Both the position numbers and the translations under genes were made by a program. A stretch of 64,000 bases of DNA from Ectocarpus siliculosus (taxonomy: Eukaryota > Sar > Phaeophyceae > Ectocarpales > Ectocarpaceae), in NCBI GenBank assembly GCA_000310025.1, contig FN648655.1, positions 25,914 to 89,913 on the forward strand. The letters are read 5' to 3'. The notes below the pieces were generated by a model that saw only the letters and a list, made by a program, of their open reading frames with translations, made no database searches and was not told the DNA's origin. Shown here one piece after another: positions 11,150 through 22,719 of this stretch. The stretch's first letter is position 1; the number at the start of each line of letters is the position of its first letter.

Positions 11150-11954
11150 GAGCTTGGGGAGACACACGAGGGAGGGCATTGGGACCGAGGGTCACAGCAC
11201 TACCGGTATACGTGGGAGGCAAGCGAGTGGCCCAAAGAGAACATCCTACATCGGAGTAGGCAAAGGAAAGCTGGCCATTGAAAAGATGCACGCCATTCTC
11301 GTCCAACGTAATCTTCTGCCTACGCTGCGTATGGTGCAGAGAAAACAGATTGAACGTGATACCGGGGATTACACACACGTCCGACATCTGCACGCAAAAA
11401 TCGGTCTCGCCCGAAGGACCAGGCATGTGAAATGCCATGTTGATGCTACCAACACATTGCTCGCGCAGGTAGGCACCATTCCCTACTTGGATGAACTCTT
11501 TTCCTGCTGGGATCGGCTTCATGTCGAACATGTTTTCGCTACTGCTGACAAACGTGTTGCTTGCGCCGCTGTCGGCCCAAAATTGCTCTCTACCAATCTG
11601 CGAAGGGCGACTCTGAACAGACAAAGCAAAACCACCACCATTCTCACGCGCTACCACACTTGGAAAGATCTCGCCTTGTGACACAAAACATGTCTTGAGG
11701 AAGTGAAGATGCCCAGGGGATCCGGCTACGTCGGGAGGAGGCGAATGGTACAGGGCATGGGTCGAGTGCTGCTGCTGCTGCTGGAACGACGGCGGTGGCG
11801 GAGGCTGCGGCGGTGGCTGCTGCTGGTGTCGGAGGCGGGTAGTACGGCTGCTGCTGGTAGCTGTAGTCTGGCGACGGTTGCTGATACTGTGGCTGCTGCT
11901 CCCACCCCCCGTACTCGGTGCTATACGCGGGCCCCCCATGGGGCGCGGCACCAT
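11150..11954 (-). pseudogene. Copia aspartic protease region
   Basis: The retropepsin cleaves the Gag-Pol polyprotein. The active site is seen as QFWADSGASNTF, with the catalytic Asp at about 11573-11571, followed by the hydrophobic block VCVIPGITFNLFSL and the LTLDENGVHLF-like segment seen in copia proteases. The frame continues into the minisatellite and there loses register with integrase. Upstream the same frame is closed by a TGA just before 11954 and a TAG in the Gln-repeat tract. Confidence 0.88.
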
Positions 11955-12174
11955 ACGTTTGACTCACATTTGCATGCCCGTGCGCGGGCCGCCACTGCTG
12001 CTGCAGTGGGCGGGGGGGGCTGGATGTCCGTGATGCTGCTGTCCTCCGTAGCCGCCGTGAGGTCCGTGCTGGGGCCCACCCCCCCAGCCCCCCCCACTGC
12101 GGCTCGGCTGCTGTGGCGGCGGTCCCCGAGGTTGCTGTTGCTGCTGAGGCCGCTGCTGTTGTGGGGGCTGTTGC

Positions 12175-12300
12175 TGTTGTTGGGGCTGTTGCTGAGGCTG
12201 TTGCTGAGGCTTTTGCTGAGGCTATTGCTGAGGCTGTTGCTGAGGCTGTTGCTGAGGCTGTTCCTGAGGCTGTTGCTGAGGCTGCTGCTGCTTGGGCTGC
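12175..12300. repeat. 12-bp tandem repeat coding poly-Gln in copia gag
   Basis: Units of the form TTGCTGAGGCTG repeat about nine times with point differences. On the minus strand they encode (Pro-Gln-Gln-Gln)n in the zinc-knuckle frame. One unit (CTATTGCTGAGG, about 12219-12230) converts a Gln codon to TAG in that frame. The long plus-strand LLRLLLRLLL frame across this region is an artefact of the repeat. Confidence 0.85.
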
Positions 12301-13474
12301 TGCTTCTTCCGTTGGCGACGCTGGGTGTAGCACTCGCTGTTGGTGTGCGACGAGTACCGATGATAGTCGCAGCGCTTGTCTCCGTCCGCCCTGTTGTTGC
12401 TGCTCCGACCGCCTCCGTTGCCGTCCTGACCCCCGCCGTTCCCACTGGACCCATTTTGGACACGTCCGTCGCCCCGGTTCCCACCGGCAGCGACGAAGCG
12501 TGCCCCGCGCCATTCTGCGGCTCCCCCTCCCCTGCGGTCACCATATCCTGATGGGCATCTTTCACGACTTTTTCAAGGTGCTGACGGGTTAAATTGGGGG
12601 GCGGAAGGGCACGCAGCATGGCTTTCTCCATCTTATACTCTGAAGACAAGTTGTACACAACGTGCAAATTGGCATCATCGTCGGGGTATGTGACGCCGTG
12701 TGAGGCTAACCTACTGCGCAAAACAGCAAATCTCCCGAAATATTCTTGCGGAGTTTCACCCACTCGCATTTTGATGGCATGGTATTCTGAAGTCAACCGT
12801 GTTTTCCCTGCTCTCGCCTGGGGTTCGTAGTATGCTAGAAATAGTTTCCAACCTCCACTGGGACTACCATCAGCGATAATCTGGGTCAAGACAGGCATGT
12901 AGGTGATTGTCGTGATGATCAAATTCCACGCCGTGATCGCCTTTTCTACCGTTTCAGGCGAGTGCATCCTACGTAAGTCCTCCATGTCTACTCCTTCTAG
13001 CCCAACTGGAATTCTGCAGTCACTCAATACCACTTCCCGGACTCCTTCTTGCGCAAACATCGCAGTCATATTCGATCGAAAAATCAAAAACTTTGCTTGC
13101 TCATCCTCGCCTTGCCGAATCACACCATCCCACGGCGCTAGGCGCTTAACCTCAGTCACCCTAAGAGTCGCTGCGCTACTTGGTACTCTACCCATGTCTC
13201 TGGGTGACATCTGAAGACGGCTGGTCAGGGCGTCGGCGAGAGTGCGGGCGATGTCGTCTGTGGACGGGCCGGCCGATGGTCGCCCCGCATGTTGCTGGTG
13301 GCGTGTCTCGTGGTCGTTCCCGCTCCGGACGTGATCTGTCCTCTGCTGCTGCTCGTCTTGTTCCCTTGTAATGTCGGCCAGTCTTGCTGCTACCCTCTGG
13401 TTGACCAAGTCGTTGATCCGGGCGTCCTCCTCTGCTAGTCGGGCGCTCACTCGATCTTGCTCGGTGTCGCTCAT
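12300..13474 (-). pseudogene. Copia gag (capsid-nucleocapsid), frameshifted
   Basis: Gag packages the element RNA into particles. The frame starts at an ATG (13474) 88 bp downstream of the 5' LTR. It contains EEDARINDLVNQRVAAR near residue 15, the capsid-type block WKLFLAYYEP and SEYHAIKMRVGETPQEYF, and then loses frame between about 12540 and 12430. In the other frame (that of the protease) a zinc knuckle variant reads CDYHRYSSHTNSEC, spaced C-x2-H-x4-H-x4-C, near 12371-12330. A shift of frame is therefore needed to join capsid and nucleocapsid. Confidence 0.9.
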
Positions 13475-13561
13475 CGGTGGCTGCTGCTGATCGCTGCAAA
13501 GCGATGTAACTCCAAACTAAGCTCGACGCGAATATCGTTGACGACGTGTCATACGCTAGCG

Positions 13562-13892
13562 TGATCGATAATTCGGGTGGCTCAGTTGTTTGTTTTGGGA
13601 GTGTAGAGCAGCTGGGCCATGACGGGCCGTGGTAGGGTAGGGACGTATAGGAAAACGTCTTGTAAAACGTATAGTGGTCATCGGGGGCGTGCTTCAGCTC
13701 GTCAATCGGTCACGGCATGGAGTCACGGGTCACGCTCATGACGCTCAAAGTACCTAACGAATGTCCATGAATCTCCACCATTGCATCACACTCCCAAGGA
13801 AAATATGAAGAAACTTCCTGTTCCTCCGCACTCGTCACTACATCAATACGTAAGATATCACCTACCATGCTATGCTACGAGTATATCTAATA
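13562..13892 (-). repeat. Copia 5' LTR
   Basis: This 331-bp repeat begins TGATCGATAATTCGGGTGGC and ends ATCTAATA on the plus strand, followed by the target duplication AGATC (13893-13897). The next 21 bp on the inner side (13541-13561, ending CATACGCTAGCG) are identical to those inside the element at 29436-29456. They should contain the primer-binding region. Confidence 0.93.
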
Positions 13893-13897
13893 AGATC

Positions 13898-14849
13898 TGG
13901 TAGGGTGTGGCAGCGAAAGCTACATATCTGTGTGTTCGTCCCATCTATTCTGGCGCCGGTATACCAAGGTATTCAGGCCTTTCGGCGTATTGATATGAAC
14001 GTACGAAGAATACAGACCCTGGTAACGGACAATGTGTGTACACTGCAACCGACGCAGCGATAGCGTGAGAAAAGAGAAGGAAAAGACGCGAAGGAAAACT
14101 ATCTTCGGACGGCGGCATTGATGAATGGGCTCATTGACAATGCCGCAACTTGAGTCATCGTCATGAAAACGCGGAGATCTCGAACGGGTATCTCTTTGTG
14201 TTAGTTGTTTATTTTCTATAGCGATGGCCAGAGGTCAGTCAGAGAGAGAGGAAAACATACATGCAGATGATGCGGCAAAAGAAACAACACCGCAAAAAGA
14301 AAAGAACAACGTCGTCTAGACTATGTCTAGTACATCGTTAGTTGCATGCATATAGAGACCATGCACCGAAATGGACGTGGTATATGTATCTGTCGCCCCA
14401 ACACCACCGGAACATTTTGTATAGATATGTCGTAGTCTACGTGTGAGGAGAAAACGAACATCTCTACTTTCTCAACCATCCCACCCAGCAACTACCACAC
14501 GCATGTATGTGTACTTTGAAGCAGTGAATTGATGTGCCGTGGTATGCATATCAGGAGGGCAAAAACCCACAGCCAGTAAGCACTCGTCCACAGCAGTAGT
14601 TCTGATGCTATACTGCTGTATGATCGGCCAGAGAAAACAAAAGAGGACCCCCGACGGGTTGGCGGTGGAGGATATTTACCCCTCGATGGATTCCCGCTAT
14701 TGGCTACTCATTTCTGGTTCCTAACCGTATGCATAGTATGTTCCGCAGTACACCTTGTACACAGAATCTTTAAATGCTATCCGGCCGCAACCCCCTCCCC
14801 CGCCTGGCGCCGGGATCGAAAGGGAGACTCACTTCAGCAGTATTGACCT
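13898..14849. other. Non-coding flank of the copia element
   Basis: No gene recognised. The stretch contains several short open frames, a GA-rich run (14240-14310) and one TACTGCTGTA word near 14612. The segment from about 14760 leads into the dispersed repeat that starts near 14850. Confidence 0.5.
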
Positions 14850-15340
14850 CGCATCCCTACAAAGCCGGGACGGAGCACGCCGGGTTCTCACCGGACCAGG
14901 CTCTCACACCACCAAGCGCGAAGCACCGTGAGGTATTTGGCGAGTCGCATGAAGGGTGAGCTGCATCCTGCTAAGGGTGTTCGGCATCTTGTGCTTACTT
15001 CCTTGCGTACGGATGACAGCTACGTATGACTTAATTTATTTGCCGGTGCTTTCACTTCCAGAGACAGTTGTAAGCACTGTGTAACTGCCTCGAGGGTGCT
15101 TGACCATTTTAACACAACGTGGTGCGATCATCCCCCGTTGCGCGGAGTGAGGGTTCCCCACCCCGCACAACATGATCTACTCGACCACCATTATGGTTAC
15201 CGCCAAAAAAAAAAAACGAGGTAAAAAAAAAAAAAAAACGGTAACCTGGTTGCCGAGTTCACGAAGTGAATTGGCTTGTTTTACAACGTCGTTGCCAAGC
15301 GACGAAAACCCAATCCCGATGGCAAACACCGAGCGGGGGG
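14850..15340. repeat. Dispersed repeat, copy 1 (about 490 bp)
   Basis: It matches 35228-35715 in the same orientation at roughly 80-85% by eye. Shared landmarks in order are CATCCCTACAAAGC, GGCGGAGCACGCCGGGTTCTC-like words, GTTCGGCATCTTGTGCTTAC, CAGAGACAGTTGTAAGCACT, CACCCCGCACAACAT, an A-rich tract and CAAGCGACGAAA. There is no coding potential. It is presumably a non-autonomous transposon or an LTR fragment, class unknown. Confidence 0.75.
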
Positions 15341-15344
15341 AGAG

Positions 15345-16388
15345 AAAATAACAAAATAAAAATACTAGTCAGCTTCAATCCGCCACATGCCGTGCGACAC
15401 GGTCGGCCTCTTCTCGTTAGCTCTCTTCCCTCGCTGTTTCCTTCCGCCCCCCTCCCGCGCCGTTGATTGGCGCCGAGTCTAGAGGAGGCCAGCCTACAAC
15501 ACGAACATGCCGCTACAATTCTCCAAGTCACAACGAATATGCCGACGATATCGCTAGGCTTAGGCTAAAGGGCAAACAAAAAATAAACTAACTCCTGCCC
15601 GTCTTCCGCTTCTTGGCGCCGCCCGTCTTACACTTGCCGGGGAGGGGGGGGGGCTTCTGGGCGTTGGGGATGGGATGCTTCAGTAGAGCGTTCTCGATCG
15701 TGGAATCCTTCGTACAGCAGGATTTCTTGTGGCAAACATTGATCGCCGAGAGGATTGTGAGCCACCTGATCAAAGAAGTTCAGTTGTTCGCGAGAGGGGG
15801 GGGGGGGGGTGTACTCATAGTCGTGCATGCCGTAATCCTTAAACCGAGGGGGGGGGAATATTGCCAAAAGGCTTCATTAATGTTTGATGGAGAAGGGTAG
15901 TAGACTGGGGGCTCTGAAACAAAGCAGTTGTCTGTACGTTACATATGTTGGTAATTCAATGTCAGTCATTAGTATTTGTACTACTGTAAACACAGCACAT
16001 GGGTATTCACCTCAGGAGAATTATCGGACCATTTGGGAGAGACCATTGTCCGTTAGAATATTCTTGCGTTGTTCCTAGAGGTCGGATTAACCGCCTGCTA
16101 GCGTGACCGGGATATTCCAATGTCCCGTGTGTGTGCCTCTTTCCGTGATAGCTTGGACGCTCGCCCCCCGTGGTGCTCGCCCCCACTCTATCACTCCTCT
16201 CTCTTTCCTCTTTCCTTACCTTTTGGCCAACTAAGCGCCACTTTCAACCATTAATCTGGTCTTTCGACAAGTGTACTTACAGTCACTCTGTGAGCCTTTG
16301 CACACTGTCTCTACACAGTGCTTGCCACATCCAGGGATACACCTACCACAAGGTTACATCCCAACAACATATTCGCCCAACCCGTTGC
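15345..16388. other. Non-coding stretch with G-runs
   Basis: No gene recognised. Long G homopolymers lie at about 15642-15652 and 15796-15808. The piece at about 15808-15845 (GTACTCATAGTCGTGCATGC...) recurs next to copy 2 of the dispersed repeat at about 35188-35222. Confidence 0.5.
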
Positions 16389-16661
16389 TCACCTTCCGGT
16401 GGTCGACATGGTGCAGCCGGGAACCAACGGGGCAGTAACCTTCGTCGTGACCTTCTGACCATCTGCCCCCTTCTTCCTCGACGTAGAGCCGTCCATAATC
16501 GCGGTGAGCTGGGCACGACCAGCAGTGCGGGTTCCTTGAAGATCGTCGTAGCACTCCTTCCAGCACCGCATGCTGTCGATCGACACCTTGCCGTAGGTCA
16601 TCCTACTGCCGCCGTCTTTCCTCAACGCGGACACACTGGAGGCAAACTTGCGCAGTGGGGG

Positions 16662-16694
<33 letters not shown>

Positions 16695-16735
16695 CTCGCC
16701 GCGGCACTCCTCCCCCATATTGGCGTCTGCCCCTG
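16389..16735 (-). CDS. Possible exon, acidic low-complexity protein
   Basis: After a good acceptor (CAACTTGCAG, plus-strand 16736-16745) the minus strand is open to a stop at 16389. The predicted peptide has MGEECRGEGGG, a run of eight Asp encoded by a GTC microsatellite (16661-16685), then LRKFASSVSALRKDGG and a Thr/Lys-rich tail. I do not recognise a domain. It lies downstream of the gene at 17224-19202 on the same strand, with an unexplained 490-bp interval. It could be a separate small gene or chance. Confidence 0.3.
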
Positions 16736-17223
16736 CAAGTTGGAGAATCAATGCAAGTTGGAGGACAATATAGAGGTAAGGATTGGCGCTTAAGCCTATT
16801 GTTATGAATATTAATACTATTATGAAGGTCTCAAAGCCGACAAGAAGGGCAATCGCCAGCAGTGGGAAATGTGGTCTGCTCAAGTGATTTAAGGTGTCTA
16901 GTGTCATGACTATAGCTGTTCTTCTGACGCAAAGTCAACGCCTGACCGCACGAAAACATATAAAGGCAAAGGTTCGACACCTACCGGCCCTAACATTCCC
17001 ATGCAACCAAACAAACGAAACCCATCAAAAGGGACGGCTATTACAATCGGTTGACCAAACATGGCGGGAGCACATGCAGGGCCGGGGCCCGCTCCGACGC
17101 CGGTGCCCAAAGCGAGGTTTCCCAATGACTAAGAAAACAAACAAACGCGGTGGATCTGGATACTGCTCATATCACAAGGCGAACAAACGAACCACCATGT
17201 AATGATTAGCGTAGCGCAGTGTT

Positions 17224-19202
17224 CTAGGGAACCGAGGATGGCGGCCCATCTATTTGAAGACCCAGTCTCTCACCGCTTGCACCCTGGGCGTCTCCAGCCG
17301 ACGGCTCTCCCGCGGAGGCGGCGTGGTCGTCATTGCCGTTGGCAGAGAGGCCATCAACACCGTCGGCCACTGCGCGCTCTAGTCGACTGATCTCGGCCGC
17401 GTGCTCGGCTGCCTTGAGTCGGGCCTGGAGCAAACGAATTTCCGCAAGCTGCGACAGAGCAGCGTCGCGCACAGCGTGCAAATATTTTTCAATCAAGTGA
17501 ACCAGGGGGGTACGTCGGCCCGAACATACGCAATATATATTTGCGAGGCCATGCTACTTTACTCTTCGATACGCTTTCGCAGCAGCAATTTCTCTACATC
17601 GTTCGCGGAAGCGAGAATGGAGAATGACGTGTGGAGGCGTAGTTAGCATTTTCATCAATGCGCACACCCAAAGTAGACGCAGCTCCACAACGAGCACGAA
17701 GGAGAGCTGCACCAAGATTGACCCTAGTGTCTGTCGACCAAAAAAAACTAGGGAAAACACTGCGGGGAACCCACCTCGTGATTCGGCACGCCCCCGCTCC
17801 CTGACCCACTCGCCGTCGAAGCCCGCGCCGTGGCCTCAGCGCCGGTGCTTCCCGCTGCAACGTTCTTCCGTTCCGTCTTCTTCTCCTCTCGTGCCTCGTG
17901 GAATTCATTCGCTTGCTGGAAACGACCAACCGACGAAAAAAAATTATACGGAGTATTACATCACTACATGTCGGCGCCTGGAAGGTCGGGCAAAAAGGAA
18001 CCTTGCGAAAAATACTGGGAGAGGACAGAATGGTGGAAAGGACGAGTAGGTTTGACGCGGAACCACAACGTGCAACACGCAACCCATCCAAGCACGGCCA
18101 GACAGGAACCACAACCCATCCAAGCACGGCCAGACAAAAAAACATGTGAGTGTGAGGGGGGTCGCACCTGAATAGCAGCGGAGGCGGCAGAGTTGGCGGC
18201 GTGCTCCTTGATCGCTTTTCGCTCGCTCCTAGCCTTCTGTTGCTTCTCGAGTGCCGCCATAGACGCCCTACACGCTGCCTTCGAGGCGTCCGACATCTGG
18301 CGTGCGGTGGCTGCTATCTCGGCTTTTTTCTTCTTGTCCTCCTTGATTCTCGCGGCTTTGACGGCGTGGTCTTGGTCTTTCTTGCTTTTCGGGGGCTTCT
18401 TCGCACGGCCCTCTCCCGCCGCCGCAGCCCCCCCCCCTCCCTCCGCCGTCGCCGGAGGCATGGCAGCCGCTGCTTTCCCAGCAGCAGCCGCGGCCACGGC
18501 GGCGGCTGCTTCTCCCCCGCCCGCCGCCATCACCGCCATCACAGCGGCAGCGACAGCAACTCCAACTGCCGCAGAGGACGCCCCCGCGGTCACCTCCGAT
18601 GTGTCTGCTGCTGTAGGCGGTGCCGTCTTCTCGCTCTTGTTGGCACCCGGCGCCATACCCACCACGGCGGTGATGCCGCCGTCAACTTGCGTCAGGTCCA
18701 CGTTGCCTGCTGTCGCTGTCGATGCCGCCGCGCCTTTTGTGACGCCGCGCTTCGGCCTCGTGGCCCCCGGCGCTGCCGCTCTCTTCTTGCCCATCTTGGT
18801 AGCACCCGGCGCGGTCGGCTTCGCGGCCCCCGGAAGCCCCGGTGTGCCGCCGCGCTTCTCGGCAACTGCCGACCTCGTCGGCCTCTTCGGCGCCGGGGCC
18901 GCGGTTGAAGGGACCACTTCTTGTTCATTTTCGCCGTCGCTGTCGTCGCTATAATCTCGAAGGATGGGTGCTTGGAAGAACCTATCGTCCACACCTCCAT
19001 CTGGCTCGTTGGCCACGTCCAACACCGCCCAGTCTGGAAACGCAGCAGCAGTGGTGCCGGTCAAACTGGTGGTAGACCGGAGAGCCGACGTCGCTCTCCT
19101 CTTGCCTGCAGCACGAACCACGTCGTCACGCTGCACAAGAGCAAATGGGCACAGGGGGGTGAGGGCGGGTGTAGCGCGCAGCGTTCTCTCCAGATTAGGC
19201 AT
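17224..19202 (-). CDS. Three-exon gene, basic coiled-coil low-complexity protein
   Basis: My model is exon 1 19202-18168, exon 2 17915-17775 and exon 3 17553-17224, all phase 0, about 501 residues. Donors read CAG/GTGCGA and GAG/GTGGGT; acceptors read TTTCCAG/CAA and AAGTAG/CAT. The product starts MPNLERTLRATPALT, has an acidic patch (DYSDDSDGENEQEVV), a long Ala/Gly/Pro/Thr-rich middle with basic KR clusters, then a Lys-rich helix (KEDKKKKAEI..ALEKQQKARSERKAI) continuing across exon 2. Exon 3 encodes a Leu/Ala/Glu coiled coil (LSQLAEIRLLQARLKAAEHA). I recognise no catalytic domain. A nuclear or DNA-associated role, such as a transposon accessory protein, is only a guess. The opposite strand is open for 250 codons because of GC bias; the spliced minus model is preferred. 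ATG 19202 was chosen because the longer frame starts with GTG. Confidence 0.6.
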
Positions 19203-21330
19203 TCTGTCGTATGAATGTTGCACAGCAGTGGGTGATCGTATGGGTTACGCCGAAGGTCATAGTAAGCGCGACCACGCCGAGAGGACCCGGAGAGGCGAGC
19301 CCTAACGCTCAAAGTCTAGCAAGCATGGCCTTGAAATGCGAAAAGAAGAGCACTCTGTCGACCTGCCCTACCGCCAACCCTGCCTAGTCGTACGAATGGC
19401 CTACAAACATGGGCACGTGGAGGTCACACCCCGGGAAAGTTTTGAACGTGATATCGCCTTTCCCTACTTCCCATACCAGTGGAATTAGCTTACCCCGTGA
19501 AGCCGAGAATCGGAACCCAAAATGCACGAGAGGCGGGAAGGAGAGAGAGCTGCACGCGAACCACACCTTGTGGTGCGGCTGGAAACTGCCAGAGCTGGCA
19601 GGCACTTTGTCACATTCTCGAAGGAAACACCGGTCAAATATGGTCTACACATGTACTCCGATTATCATGCTTCATGCTTTTCACCTACCAGCTGTGCTCC
19701 AGCGCCTTTGTCACGAATACTCTTTGCGAAGTCGGCCACCAATTTCTCGAGCTAGTCGCAGCCTGGAACGTACGAGCCATCCGGGATACGACCCGGGACG
19801 AACTCGAAACACTCCGGGTAGTTGCCCCTTTCCTCTCTGGGGGAGCAGATTCACGGCGAAAAGGATGTTGTGCAAAGATGTGAACATCGAACACCACAAA
19901 TAGCAAATAGGGTATGCTTGACGCGGCATTCCTCCTATCGGGGCTACCACCAGCGGACTAAACCACGTGACTGACACCAACCCCAGGCACCATTCACCAA
20001 CGTAAGACACCGGTCAGCAGGCGAGATGTTCACCTTTCGTTAAGATGCCCTTCACGATGGCCATCCGAAAGATAGGGTATTCGCAGTCGGGCCTTTCGTA
20101 GCAAGGCGCAAGAACGAACGGGCGGGCGGGGAAATCGGCATGATATTTTCGGATGACTACAGTGTGAGCAGCGTCATTCCGTCATCTGCATAGCCCCCTG
20201 TTGTGTGTTCGGTAAGCCATGCGGGGAACTTGTACAGGGAGGTGATGCGATAGCGTCGGGAGCATAGGTATCATATGTCTCCTATCCTTGAATCGTGCTT
20301 TGAGGCTGCCCTTCGAACGAACACATGTACGCCAAGCGGCAACCAGAATGTAGCCATGCGCCGCCCAAAATACAACAAATCAACGCAATGTCGGCCGATT
20401 CAAACGGGCGATTTGACCCTGCGCCAATTAAAGGCATGCGTTCGTGCCCACCGGCTACCTCATCACTCACATCTGCATTTTGTTGACACTGAAGGGCAAG
20501 AGGTTGGGATCGCGATCCTCCTCCGACCGCACTTCTGTCGCGAACCCCCGTATCCAGGGTCTCATTCCAACCCTAAGCTGTGTTGCAACCAAACAAAATT
20601 CGACGGACGCGGGGACACGACGGGACGTGAGCAGTCCATGCGCCGAAAATAATCAAGGAGTCGACGAGGAGCAGCAGGAATGGACGCACAAGACAGCAGC
20701 TAGCGGTTTCCACGTCCAGGTGCTGACACCTATACGTCCGGTCTAGCGCAGGCAACCACAAGCGGGTGTCCAAGTGCTGTCGAAGTGCTACGTGTTGTTG
20801 TAGCCGACCTCGAACTACATACATATAGAGGACGCGCCAATAACGCTGCATGGTGCCGCCATCCACGCCTTTTTGGAAGCGACGCAGAGAAGGGAAAATG
20901 AACCTTCCCACCATATTTTAGAGGCCTTGAGCAACAACATCCTATAGAAAGGTAGCACGATGTTCTGTGGTGCGCGGGCGCGGCGGAATGCGTCGAAAAA
21001 CACCAGACTGCGAGTGCCAACACCCGTCAGGTGTGCATGACTCGCAAACGTACGGGCAGTCGAGGCATGCACCCACCACGTCCGGGTAGGTGATCAGCAT
21101 CCCGGCAGTGAGCCGAATGCCCTTCTTGCGCCATTCCTCGTGCTTGGGAGGTATATACTTATCCCCGTGCTTTTTCTGAAGAGACCACAGACCAACGCAA
21201 CAAGGTTGTAACCGGGCGGCGGGGTGTGGGGTTGGGGGGGGCGGCGGAGTGGTCAAACGAAGGCTGGCGACACCGGTTGGCTGCTCGTTCTTGTTTGAAC
21301 CGACGGGGGCTTGGTTCACCTAAGCTTCAA
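19203..21330. other. Stretch with no recognised gene
   Basis: Short open frames occur on both strands, none with a known domain. A minus-strand Cys-rich segment near 21080-21020 (CLDCPYVCESCTPDGCWH) could be an exon of the transposase-like fragment at 22061-22719, but no frame or splice pair proves it. Confidence 0.4.
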
Positions 21331-21336
21331 ACCGCA

Positions 21337-21440
21337 CCCGTGATCCGTGGCATCCTCTACGTACGGGCTGCAGCAGTGCGCTACAAAGCCCGTGATCCGT
21401 GGCATCCTCTACGTACTGGCCTGCAGCAGTGCGCTCAAAA
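21337..21440. repeat. Tandem duplication, 54-bp unit
   Basis: Two adjacent near-identical units contain CCCGTGATCCGTGGCATCCT, CTACGTA and TGCAGCAGTGCGCT, beginning at about 21337 and 21389. Non-coding as far as I can tell. Confidence 0.75.
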
Positions 21441-22060
21441 GGGTGGTCATGATGTATGCGACCGCACACCACACGCATATCTTATCACGCCGCAGCATGC
21501 TGCTAACCTTCGGTTCGGCTCCGCTCATGATGCCACGAAGGACGGAATGGGCCTCGAAGGTATGTGGGATCGTCCGCGCGAGCTTGTGACACCGAGCATG
21601 CGATCTCCACGACGTCTTGCGCCAGGAGCCTCCGCACCATCACCACTTGCGCGAAAGTGAAGGGAACACCGCGAAAGAAAAAGTAAGGGGGGAGTCGGTT
21701 TGCGCGGGCGTGCACGAGGCCCCCAGTTGCACCGCATTGCACCGCAAAGGCAGCAGACAGCAGACAGGCAGACAGGCCCCGCGCTGCGCGGGAGGAAGCT
21801 CCCGCGGGTTATACGTCTTCTGACTGTTGGAGAGGGACGCACTTCCCCGGGCTCATCTTGGGTGCCTGTTGCTGGACTGCCATTGTCGGGTGAGGCGTGT
21901 TCGCTGCACTTTGGTAAGCAGCACTCCACGACTACGTTGTACCTGTACAATAGAGAGATGGACATGCTGTTGCGGTGGGCGAAAGTCGAGGTCCAATGAC
22001 AAAACAGCGTCCCGTCTGGATGTACCCCTTGTGTCAATATCGGGGACTTTCTGAACCCAC

Positions 22061-22719
22061 CTCACCCTCGACAGAGTAAGAGCGACTTGCATCAGGAACG
22101 CCACGAACAGAACGCACTTCCCGGACTTGTTGCTGATTTCTTCGGGGATGCCTTGGTCCCAGGCGTAGAAAACGTGCCAGGTTGTGCCATCGGGACCACT
22201 CTGACGGCGTTTGTTCAGGTAGTAACTGGACCCGCACTCTCGACAAGTCTTGACATAGTGCCGCATAGGGTAGCACCCGTTCACCCCATAAAACGCCGAT
22301 TGGAGAAATGTCACTGTCATGGCTACGTCGTCGCAAGACTCATTCTGGCAGAACACTCCAGCATACTGCACCGATCTCGCTACAAATCCTGCAGCAGCTT
22401 GCGAACCGTTGGGAAGAGATCTCTGATACGCCGCGAATACGTCCCCTACGCCCCCCCCATTGTCACACAAGTCGACTAGGGCCTGGTACTGCGCTACGGA
22501 CAAGTCATGCTGTGCCCGGAAAGATGCTGCTGCTGCCCTACTCATGGTCAGGCTTGTCGGGTTGTTATTGACGTCTCGACGTAGATTGGATTGCTGCTGA
22601 CACGCAACGACCAGAACCAATATGTCTAGAGTGGGCGTGCCATGAAACAAACCACCCTCCTGAAGAAGGATATCCGCCAGGTTGAAAAAACTCATGTCTG
22701 GATGAAGTCCGGGGGGCAC
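22061..22719 (-). pseudogene. Possible Cys-containing exon of a KDZ-like transposase
   Basis: The minus strand is open across this segment and ends in a good donor (GGTGAG/GTGGGT at 22061). The peptide contains an LSVAQYQALVDLCDNGG region, VFCQNESCDD, then YVKTCRECGSSYYL (a C-x2-C pair) and EEISNKSGKCVLFVAFL near the end. Cysteine clusters followed by a hydrophobic helix occur in N-terminal parts of KDZ-family transposases. That comparison is from memory and is weak. No catalytic exons like those at 38.5-40.1 or 59.0-60.0 kb are found downstream, so it is at best a fragment. The 345-codon plus-strand frame at 22642-23679 shows no domain. Confidence 0.3.

Larger units (their letters stand above)
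4929..13892 (-). mobile_element. Full-length, degenerate Ty1/copia retrotransposon
   Basis: On the minus strand the order is 5' LTR (13562-13892), leader, gag, protease, integrase, reverse transcriptase, RNase H, polypurine tract, 3' LTR (4929-5262). Integrase before reverse transcriptase is the copia order. A 5-bp target duplication AGATC stands at 4924-4928 and 13893-13897. The LTRs differ by about 8 substitutions and one 5-bp indel over about 330 bp (counted by eye). The coding region is broken by at least two nonsense codons and several frameshifts, so this copy cannot make its own polyprotein. The polypurine tract (AGCAGGGGGG on the minus strand, near 7023) does not touch the 3' LTR as it does in the relative at 27157. 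This points to a nested insertion at about 5263-7000. Confidence 0.93.

Noticed and set aside
9631-11259. Plus-strand 542-codon frame
   Set aside because: Antisense to the copia integrase, which has the full HHCC and DDE signature on the minus strand.
12113-12592. Long plus-strand frames rich in Leu-Arg-Leu or Glu-Ala-Val repeats
   Set aside because: They are antisense to the 12-bp Gln repeat of copia gag and are produced by it.
18193-18954. Plus-strand 253-codon Ala-rich frame
   Set aside because: Antisense to exon 1 of the spliced minus-strand gene, which has consistent splice sites and phases.
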